6,671 bases of DNA, taken from NCBI GenBank assembly GCA_947630775.1, contig CANRIY010000087.1, positions 1 to 6,671 of the forward strand. Direction: 5' to 3'. Position 1 is the stretch's first letter, and the number at the start of each line of letters is the position of its first letter. This document shows positions 1 to 3,888 of this stretch, one piece after another. The notes under the pieces are model-generated. The model saw nothing but the letters and a program-made list of their open reading frames with translations. It was not told the origin of the DNA and ran no database searches. The DNA is from an uncultured Clostridia bacterium. GTDB taxonomy: Bacteria > Bacillota > Clostridia > Christensenellales > Borkfalkiaceae. Position numbers and translations under genes: made by a program.

Positions 1-345
1 CTTCGCGCCAAGGACGGCGCTACTTCGCGGGCGGTGCCCGCTCGTGCCGTGCTTAGTGTAATAAAAATGCGCACGGGGCGTGCCGCCCTTCGACAACAAA
101 AGAATGCGCGGGCGGGGCGACAAGCTCACCATGACGTAATTTAGAACGCCCTCAGGGTAACGAGAACGACACCCCCTCAGTCACGCAAGGGCGGCGCGCC
201 AGCTCCAGCACAAGGCACGCCCTTCGGGTGCCCTCAAGGGGGAGCCGAGGAAGCCGTGTTCCTCATCCATATTATACCCAACTTTTGGGAAACTGTCAAG
301 ATGGGCGGAGAAAGACGGGAAAAGATGCGGCCTTTTTCGTGCAAT
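1..345. other. Gene-free upstream stretch with degenerate palindromic repeats
   Basis: I find no convincing gene here on either strand. Open frames in this stretch lack ribosome-binding sites and read through repeat-like sequence. There is a perfect 6-bp hairpin at 27-41 (GCGGGC, loop GGT, GCCCGC). At 173-250 there is a diverged copy of the CCCCTCAGTC...AGCTCC...GGGGGAGCC repeat family that recurs near 3040 and 3450. Its inner block, 184-205, is identical over 22 nt to 3095-3116. The left edge may continue a repeat or gene end outside the window. Confidence 0.6.
173..250. repeat. Diverged copy of the CCCCTCAGTC / AGCTCC / GGGGAGCC intergenic repeat
   Basis: It starts CCCCCTCAGTCAC and ends GGGGGAGCCGAGG, like the copies at 3039-3087 and 3449-3497, but with a longer, GC-rich middle. 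Positions 184-205 match 3095-3116 exactly (22 of 22). The family is palindromic and lies only between genes. No coding capacity is seen, so a small mobile or RNA-structured repeat is likely, but the mechanism is unknown. Confidence 0.55.
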
Positions 346-348
346 TTC

Positions 349-376
349 TTGCATTTTTTTTGTTTTTGAGTATAAT
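349..376 (+). promoter_or_regulatory. Promoter of the membrane-protein gene
   Basis: A perfect -10 hexamer TATAAT lies at 371-376. A weak -35 TTGCAT lies at 349-354 with a 16-nt spacer of T-rich sequence. The predicted start of transcription, about 383, would give a leader of only some 13 nt, just enough to hold the ribosome-binding site AAGGAG at 384-389. Confidence 0.65.
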
Positions 377-395
377 CATTGGAAAGGAGCCGACT

Positions 396-1166
396 ATGAA
401 TATTCTCTCTGCGGAAGCGATCGTTCCAACCCGGAATCTCAATCTTCTCTACATCATTCTGGACTGCGTCTTTCTTGCCGTCTTTTTGGGGCTGCTTCTC
501 TGGAAAAAGCGGTACTCCACCGTGCTCTTCGCCCTCTTCGGCGGCGTGCTCTATACGGTCGTGGACTTCGGCGGATTTTACCTGATCAGTCATACGAGGA
601 CCGTCTTTATCGACGGGGAGCTTGCGGGCATGGGTGGCACATTTTTGGTCCTCTTGTGGATGTCCATGAGTTACGGCTTCACGAATTTCGCGTTTATCTG
701 GGTGCTCGTCGGGCGGGACAAATACGCAAAATATTGGATCTTCCTCATTTTGATGTGGTGGATGATCTGTCCCTCGATCGCCGAGCTCGGCGGGGAGGCC
801 GCGATCACGACGTCCCGCACCACGGGCGCGTACCATGGCTGGATGGGCGTTGCGCTTGTCGTGAGTTATCTCGTTCTCATCATCGCGCTCTTGCGGAAGG
901 ATCCCGACAAAGCGTTTGTCAATGTACTCTCCCTGTGTCTCATTGGGTTCTGCGTGCAGTTCGGATGGGAGTTTTCGCTGCTCATCAACGGCATCCGTCC
1001 CATGAATGCCGCGAGCATCCGCACGCTTCTCGTCAATTCCTGCCTCGAAACGAACCTCGGCATGCCCGCGATCTATCTGATTTACCGCCTGTGGCACAGA
1101 CGGTTCAACGAGGATCTCACTCGGGCGGCCGCCCCCCGCAAGGGTGACGACGAGGCCGTTGAGTGA
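396..1166 (+). CDS. Seven-helix integral membrane protein of unknown function (256 aa)
   Basis: I do not recognise the family. The start at 396 is chosen because AAGGAG sits 6 nt upstream and a TATAAT box lies just before it. An upstream in-frame extension to 228 would be repeat-derived and would run across the promoter. The protein has about seven hydrophobic segments, roughly residues 15-36, 42-64, 80-105, 111-128, 148-166, 174-198 and 208-232, with basic loops such as WKKRY at 36-40 and LLRKD at 165-169. The C-terminus is charged (RRFNED, then RKGDDEAVE). Several acidic residues lie in or next to helices (D57, E130, E134, E192, E218). Trp and aromatics are frequent, as in MWWM at 120-123. 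There is no signal peptide, ATPase or enzyme motif. It is monocistronic and converges on tnaA. No plus-strand terminator is evident after it. It could be a transporter, sensor or enzyme membrane domain; nothing in the sequence decides this. Confidence 0.85.
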   Translation: MNILSAEAIVPTRNLNLLYIILDCVFLAVFLGLLLWKKRYSTVLFALFGGVLYTVVDFGGFYLISHTRTVFIDGELAGMGGTFLVLLWMSMSYGFTNFAFIWVLVGRDKYAKYWIFLILMWWMICPSIAELGGEAAITTSRTTGAYHGWMGVALVVSYLVLIIALLRKDPDKAFVNVLSLCLIGFCVQFGWEFSLLINGIRPMNAASIRTLLVNSCLETNLGMPAIYLIYRLWHRRFNEDLTRAAAPRKGDDEAVE

Positions 1167-1189
1167 GGGGGCTTGGAACTTCTTGCCCT

Positions 1190-1323
1190 ACCCCCTTCAA
1201 AAGGGAGCAGGTTTTGACAATCTTCAAAAAAATGTGCCCGCGCGGGGAGCGCGGGCACAAATCATATTCAATATATACTGTTCAGAATCGTTGCCCCCTT
1301 AGTCCCTCTCCCAAAGAGGGGGG
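1190..1323. repeat. Short hairpin fragments of the intergenic repeat family flanking the tnaA terminator
   Basis: Two small palindromes lie in the convergent gap. One is CCCTT-CAA-AAGGG at about 1192-1204. The other is CCCTCT-CCCAA-AGAGGG at 1304-1320, preceded by CCCCTTAGTC. Both resemble pieces of the CCCCTCAGTC/CTCCCC/GGGGAG repeat found elsewhere in the window. They lie on either side of the tnaA terminator hairpin. Confidence 0.4.
1226..1259 (-). terminator. Intrinsic terminator of tnaA
   Basis: A perfect 11-bp GC-rich stem (1233-1243 with 1249-1259) closes a 5-nt loop and is followed on the minus strand by seven T residues (complement of 1226-1232). It lies about 78 nt past the tnaA stop codon. 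There is no T-run on the plus-strand side, so it serves the minus strand only. Confidence 0.9.
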
Positions 1324-1336
1324 CATATGCGGAACG

Positions 1337-2716
1337 TCATTCAACAGGGCGGAGTTTGGCGGTGAAATGCCGCAAAATGGGCGGTTCTTCCACGATTTCG
1401 TACCCCTTGATCGCGCCCGCCCGCTCCTTGATATTGATGAGCGCGTCGGCGATCACGTCGAGGTGGGACTGCGTATAGACGCGGCGGGGGATCGCAAGGC
1501 GGGTGAACTCGAAGTCCGATTCGAGCTGTTTGCCCGTGTCGGGATCGTTGCCGAGAAGGAAGGAGCCGATGTCGCAGGCGCGGATGCCCGCTTCGAGATA
1601 GAGCTCTATGGCAAGCGCCTGAGCGGGGAAACGGTAGTAAGGGATATGCGGCAGGAGCTTTTTCGCGTCCACGAACACGGCGTGTCCGCCGACGGGGCGC
1701 TGATAAGGGATTTCCGCTTCGTCGAGGCGGGCGGCGAGGTACTCCATCTGCCCGATGCGGTAGCGGAGATAATTCTCGTCGATGCCCTCTTGAAGCCCGC
1801 GGGCGAGCGCCTCGATGTCCCTGCCCGACATGCCGCCGTAGGTCACAAAGCCTTCAAAGGAGATGGTGCGCTGCTTGACGGCCTCGAACAGAGCTTTGTC
1901 GCGGCAGCCGATGAGACCGCCCATGTTGACGATCGCATCCTTTTTCGCGCTCATGGTGAAGCAGTCAACGCCCTCGAAACAGGCATGCAAAATCTCCTTG
2001 ATAGAGCTGTTCTTGTAGGACTCTTCGCGCTGTTTGATGAAGTAAGCGTTTTCGGCGCAGCGGGCGGCGTCGATCATAAACTTGATCCCGTGCTTGTGGG
2101 CGATATCCCGCGTTTGGCGGATATTTTCCACCGAGACGGGCTGTCCGCCTGCGGAGTTGTTGGTGATCGTCATGATGACGACGCCCACGTTTTCCGCCCC
2201 GAGTTCTTTGATGAGCGATTCCAGCCTTTCGCAGTCCATATTGCCCTTGAAGTCGCAATAGGACGCGGTGTCGAGAGCTTCTTTTACGACGCAGTCGATC
2301 GCCCTTGCGCCCGCAAGTTCGACGTGGGCGCGCGTCGTGTCGAAGTGCATGTTTGCGATCGCGTATTTCTTTCCTTCGAGAAGAATGGGCAGCAAGACCT
2401 TTTCCGCCGCCCGCCCCTGGTGCACAAGCTGGATATAGGGGAGCGAGAAGATATCCTGCGCCGATTTTTGTAAGGCGTAATAGCTCTCCGCGCCCGCGTA
2501 CGATTCGTCGCCGACCATGACTCCCGCCCATTGATCCGAACTCATCGCTCCGGTGCCGCTGTCTGTGAGAAGATCGATGTAGACGTCGCGCGCGGCGAGC
2601 GAAAAGACGTTATAGTTGGCGGCGGCGATCTTTTCTTCCCGCTCCTTGCGGGAGAGGATCTTCAACGGTTCGACGCTCTTGATGCGGAAGGGCTCCGGGT
2701 AATAAATTTGTTTCAT
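1337..2716 (-). CDS. tnaA: Tryptophanase (tryptophan indole-lyase), PLP-dependent
   Basis: The enzyme cleaves L-tryptophan to indole, pyruvate and ammonia; family members also act on cysteine and serine. The 459-aa length fits the beta-eliminating lyase family (E. coli TnaA 471, Citrobacter tyrosine phenol-lyase 456). Visible family signatures are EPFRIKSVEP near the N-terminus, LLTDSGTGAMS at 49-59, GDESYAG at 69-75, HQGR at 99-102, TNNSAGGQPVS at 185-195, IDAAR at 215-219 and the PLP lysine K259 in MSAKKDA. Three positions separate tryptophanase from tyrosine phenol-lyase: D126 (in HFDTT) where the phenol-lyase has Thr124, I383 where it has Arg381, and H450 (LRHFTAKL) where it has Phe448. 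All three read tryptophanase. One oddity is HQGRA instead of the usual HQGRG at 103. The start at 2716 begins MKQIYYPEPF, aligning with relatives. AGGAGG lies 12 nt upstream, which is longer than ideal. The gene appears to be alone in its unit, with no permease gene nearby. Confidence 0.95.
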   Translation of the reverse strand: MKQIYYPEPFRIKSVEPLKILSRKEREEKIAAANYNVFSLAARDVYIDLLTDSGTGAMSSDQWAGVMVGDESYAGAESYYALQKSAQDIFSLPYIQLVHQGRAAEKVLLPILLEGKKYAIANMHFDTTRAHVELAGARAIDCVVKEALDTASYCDFKGNMDCERLESLIKELGAENVGVVIMTITNNSAGGQPVSVENIRQTRDIAHKHGIKFMIDAARCAENAYFIKQREESYKNSSIKEILHACFEGVDCFTMSAKKDAIVNMGGLIGCRDKALFEAVKQRTISFEGFVTYGGMSGRDIEALARGLQEGIDENYLRYRIGQMEYLAARLDEAEIPYQRPVGGHAVFVDAKKLLPHIPYYRFPAQALAIELYLEAGIRACDIGSFLLGNDPDTGKQLESDFEFTRLAIPRRVYTQSHLDVIADALINIKERAGAIKGYEIVEEPPILRHFTAKLRPVE

Positions 2717-2735
2717 GAAATCATTTTTCCTCCTG

Positions 2736-2752
2736 ATGTCCCAACGGGACAT
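2736..2752 (-). promoter_or_regulatory. 7-bp perfect hairpin at the predicted 5' end of the tnaA mRNA
   Basis: ATGTCCC at 2736-2742 and GGGACAT at 2746-2752 form a perfect inverted repeat around a 3-nt loop. It sits between the -10 box and the Shine-Dalgarno site AGGAGG (2729-2734), almost exactly where transcription should start (about 2750). It could be a 5' mRNA-stabilising stem or a DNA operator covering the start site. The leader is only about 34 nt, so there is no room for a TnaC-like tryptophan-sensing peptide. Confidence 0.5.
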
Positions 2753-2756
2753 TTTC

Positions 2757-2785
2757 ATTATAAATGTGAAAGTTTCGGTTGTCAA
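2757..2785 (-). promoter_or_regulatory. Consensus promoter of tnaA
   Basis: Read on the minus strand, TTGACA (2785-2780) and TATAAT (2762-2757) are both perfect and are separated by 17 nt. A small palindrome, GAAA-G-TTTC at 2768-2776, lies in the spacer and could be an operator. A promoter this strong in front of a catabolic enzyme suggests either high basal expression or control by a repressor. Confidence 0.9.
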
Positions 2786-2851
2786 GATGTTCTCAAAAAG
2801 TCGTATCAGAGGAATTTTCGTGGATCTGCCTGAAAAACAAGACAAAATTGC

Positions 2852-2880
2852 TTGCGTTCGGCCGTCTTATTTGTTATAAT
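2852..2880 (+). promoter_or_regulatory. Promoter of the tRNA-Pro gene
   Basis: A perfect extended -10 (TGTTATAAT, hexamer 2875-2880) has a partial -35 TTGCGT at 2852-2857 with a 17-nt spacer. The tRNA begins 11 nt after the -10 box, so the primary transcript would have only a few extra 5' nucleotides. Confidence 0.8.
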
Positions 2881-2891
2881 ACAGTGGACGG

Positions 2892-2968
2892 CGAGGAGTA
2901 GCGCAGTTTGGTAGCGCGCTTGGTTCGGGACCAAGAGGTCGCGTGTTCAAATCACGTCTCCTCGACCA
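2892..2968 (+). tRNA. tRNA-Pro, anticodon CGG, with encoded CCA
   Basis: A full cloverleaf of 77 nt is present. The acceptor stem is CGAGGAG paired with CTCCTCG. The D-arm has GCGC stems. The anticodon stem is CTTGG/CCAAG with loop TTCGGGA, giving anticodon CGG at 2926-2928, which reads CCG. The variable loop is AGGTC. The T-arm is GCGTG-TTCAAAT-CACGT with one G-U pair at its end. The discriminator is A and the CCA tail is encoded at 2966-2968. It is a single-gene unit between its own promoter and terminator. Confidence 0.97.
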
Positions 2969-2969
2969 A

Positions 2970-3001
2970 AAACGGGTAGCCTTTTGGCTGTCCGTTTTTT
3001 T
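2970..3001 (+). terminator. Intrinsic terminator of the tRNA-Pro gene
   Basis: A 10-bp stem (2972-2981 with 2986-2995, two G-U wobbles inside) with loop TTTT is followed by a run of seven T residues. It begins three nucleotides after the encoded CCA. Confidence 0.9.
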
Positions 3002-3038
3002 GTGCGCGTTAAGTCTTTTTTGGGGAAAATGGCTTTTG

Positions 3039-3087
3039 AAACCCCTCAGTCGCCTGCGGCGCCAGCTCCCCTGAGAGGGGAGCCAAG
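3039..3087 (+). repeat. 49-nt double-hairpin repeat, copy 1
   Basis: It is 46 of 49 identical to 3449-3497. It holds two hairpins: 3049-3063 (GTCGCC-TGC-GGCGCC, one mismatch) and a perfect CTCCCCT-GAG-AGGGGAG. Compared with copy 2, the changes at 3052 and 3060 are a compensated G-C to A-T pair, so the fold appears conserved. Confidence 0.8.
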
Positions 3088-3170
3088 GTGTGAGCGCAAG
3101 GGCGGCGCGCCAGCTCAGGCGGAAAAGGCTCCATAAATAGAACGGTCGCCTTTTCCCGCCATCCCTAAGG
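3088..3170. repeat. GC-rich repeat block and hairpin between copy 1 and the large palindrome
   Basis: Positions 3095-3116 repeat 184-205 exactly (22 nt). Positions 3118-3129 (GGCGGAAAAGGC) pair with 3148-3160 (GCCTTTTCCCGCC) with one bulged base, forming a further hairpin with an 18-nt loop. No gene is seen. Confidence 0.5.
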
Positions 3171-3175
3171 AAGAG

Positions 3176-3419
3176 CCCCTACGAGGGAAGCCGAGGGGCG
3201 GGGCGGCGTCGTCCTGAGCCAGTGAAAAGGAACGGAGTCCACGGGAGAAAATCCCGAAGGATCTCGCCGCTACAGGCGTACTGGTCCCCGCGAGATTCTT
3301 CGGGAATTGCAATTCGGACCGCGTACAACTCACTGGCTCAGAATGACGCGGGGGAATTATTCGGGACACGTACCTACGCCTCAGGGTGATGCCCCCCTTG
3401 CTTCCCCTTGTAGGGGAAG
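3176..3419. repeat. Nested imperfect palindrome of about 240 bp
   Basis: The outer arms 3176-3198 and 3393-3416 (CCCCTACGAGGG against its approximate complement) flank inner arms of about 60 nt. Within the inner arms, CCTGAGCCAGTGA from 3213 pairs with TCACTGGCTCAG from about 3331, and TCCCGAAGGATCTCGC near 3252 pairs with GCGAGATTCTTCGGGA near 3288. A separate perfect 7-bp hairpin, CTTCCCC-TTGTA-GGGGAAG, is at 3401-3419. No transposase or credible ORF lies inside. The CCTGAG...GAAGGATCTCG core resembles palindromic repeats scattered between genes in many bacteria. A non-autonomous miniature element is the simplest reading. Confidence 0.65.
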
Positions 3420-3448
3420 TACCCGCGCAGCGGGGGATAGGGTTTTGG

Positions 3449-3497
3449 AAACCCCTCAGTCACCTGCGGTGACAGCTCCCCTGAGAGGGGAGCCAAG
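3449..3497 (+). repeat. 49-nt double-hairpin repeat, copy 2
   Basis: This direct repeat of 3039-3087 lies 410 nt away and differs at three bases. Here the first hairpin is perfect (GTCACC-TGC-GGTGAC) and the second is unchanged. Together the two copies bracket the large palindrome in the same orientation. This copy ends 29 nt before the metNIQ -35 box. Confidence 0.8.
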
Positions 3498-3526
3498 CGA
3501 AATTTTCGGAATTTGCGAAAAAACGC

Positions 3527-3556
3527 TTGACAGGACCTTTCCCGTTATGATAAGAT
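3527..3556 (+). promoter_or_regulatory. Promoter of the metNIQ operon and its leader
   Basis: A perfect -35 TTGACA lies at 3527-3532. An extended -10, TGATAAGAT (hexamer TAAGAT 3551-3556), follows with an 18-nt spacer. Transcription should begin near 3563, just before the first leader ribosome-binding site, giving a leader of about 320 nt before metN. Confidence 0.8.
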
Positions 3557-3575
3557 ATGGGCACAGGTGAAAAAA

Positions 3576-3659
3576 ATGATAGCTGTTTTTGTGAAAAACG
3601 AAATGATGCGCATGTGCAGAGCCCGGGCAGAAATGTACGGACTTGTTGCCGCGCGCTGA
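3576..3659 (+). CDS. Methionine-rich leader peptide 1 of metNIQ (27 aa)
   Basis: This short ORF starts at ATG 3576, 5 nt after AGGTGA (3565-3570), which matches the anti-Shine-Dalgarno tail. It stops at TGA 3657-3659. It opens MIAVFVKNE, then has Met at codons 10, 11 and 13 (MMRMC) and again at 20: five Met in 27 residues including the start. The stop lies 25 nt before terminator 1. The clustered Met codons at 3603-3614 lie just upstream of the antiterminator 5' arm (3621), the geometry expected of a ribosome-stalling leader. A small A/T hairpin (3585-3599) lies early in the frame. No function as a finished peptide is expected; the act of translation is the likely role. Translation has not been shown, and this reading is inferred from layout and from the second module. 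Confidence 0.72.
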   Translation: MIAVFVKNEMMRMCRARAEMYGLVAAR

Positions 3660-3692
3660 AAACGGTTCAAGTCGATACATTCCGCCCCGGGC
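3621..3692 (+). promoter_or_regulatory. Antiterminator hairpin of attenuator 1
   Basis: A long stepped hairpin is visible: GCCCGGG 3621-3627 with CCCGGGC 3686-3692, AATGTA 3632-3637 with TACATT 3676-3681, and GACTTG 3640-3645 with CAAGTC 3668-3673. Every segment is perfectly paired. Its 3' arm uses bases 3686-3692, which are also needed by the terminator stem, so the two folds exclude each other. The 5' arms lie inside leader ORF 1. A ribosome that reads on would melt them, while one stalled at the Met cluster would leave them free. Confidence 0.7.
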
Positions 3693-3718
3693 ATTCGTGC
3701 TTCGGGGCTTTTTTATTT
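3684..3718 (+). terminator. Attenuator terminator 1 in the metNIQ leader
   Basis: The stem GCCCCG (3684-3689) pairs with CGGGGC (3703-3708). An inner GCA-TTCG-TGC cap completes the hairpin, and TTTTTTATTT follows. It lies well before metN, so it can only act as a premature stop. It overlaps the antiterminator. Confidence 0.85.
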
Positions 3719-3738
3719 GAAAAAATAGGAGATAGCGT

Positions 3739-3888
3739 ATGTTTTTATTGATTCTTAGCGGCATGATGCAAATGTGTTCCTGCGGGCGTCCCCCTGCGGG
3801 AGATTTGCCATGCCGGCAGATCTTTCAACGGTGCGCCCGCGGTCTTAGCCGCGGGTTTTTATTTTATCCGAAAAAGGAGAGGTCATGA
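3739..3888 (+). CDS. Methionine-rich leader ORF 2 of metNIQ (49 aa), overlapping metN
   Basis: ATG 3739 is preceded by AGGAGA (3727-3732) at a 6-nt spacing, immediately after terminator 1. The reading frame opens MFLLILSG, then has Met at codons 9, 10 and 12 (MMQMC), parallel to MMRMC in leader 1. The DNA around both clusters is ATGATGC-NN-ATGTG. Unlike a classic leader, the frame does not stop before the terminator. It continues through the stem and T-run and ends at TGA 3886-3888, overlapping the metN ATG. The remainder is Arg- and Cys-rich (CSCGRPP near 13-19, Cys also at 25 and 32). Either the leader lost its stop, or full-length translation is used to couple into metN. A functional micro-protein is possible but unsupported. 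Confidence 0.62.
   Translation: MFLLILSGMMQMCSCGRPPAGDLPCRQIFQRCARGLSRGFLFYPKKERS
3782..3840 (+). promoter_or_regulatory. Antiterminator of attenuator 2
   Basis: GCGGGCG (3782-3788) pairs perfectly with CGCCCGC (3834-3840). Between them are a small TCCC-GGGA stem (3789-3801) and a 9-bp stem with one G-U pair, AGATTTGCC 3801-3809 with GGCAGATCT 3815-3823. The two inner stems share base 3801, so they may compete or shift by one base. The 3' arm shares 3836-3840 with terminator 2. The 5' arm begins 19 nt after the first clustered Met codon, against 18 nt in module 1. Confidence 0.65.
3836..3867 (+). terminator. Attenuator terminator 2 in the metNIQ leader
   Basis: A perfect 7-bp stem, CCCGCGG (3836-3842) with CCGCGGG (3849-3855) and loop TCTTAG, is followed by TTTTTATTTTAT. 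It ends only a few bases before the metN ribosome-binding site. Confidence 0.85.

Noticed and set aside
228..395. N-terminal extension of the membrane protein to an upstream ATG
   Set aside because: The extension covers repeat sequence and the promoter. The internal ATG at 396 has the ribosome-binding site and yields a normal membrane-protein start.
1163..2473. 436-residue plus-strand open frame
   Set aside because: It lies antisense to tnaA, whose family signatures are unmistakable. It lacks a ribosome-binding site and has the Arg/Asp/Val-rich look of a reverse-strand shadow in GC-rich DNA.
3034..3497. CRISPR array
   Set aside because: There are only two long repeat copies 410 nt apart, and they contain double hairpins. 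There is no regular spacer pattern and no cas gene.
2892..3500. Integrated element at the tRNA-Pro 3' end
   Set aside because: No duplicate of the tRNA 3' end and no integrase gene occur downstream in the window. The repeats there are palindromic, not att-like.
3563..3884. S-box (SAM-I) riboswitch or Met T-box in the metNIQ leader
   Set aside because: Neither the S-box core (AGAG...GGAGGGA...GGCAACC) nor the T-box sequence (UGGN-ACC with following terminator) can be found. The closest string, GGTGCGCCCGCGG, lacks the UGGN needed to pair with a tRNA end.
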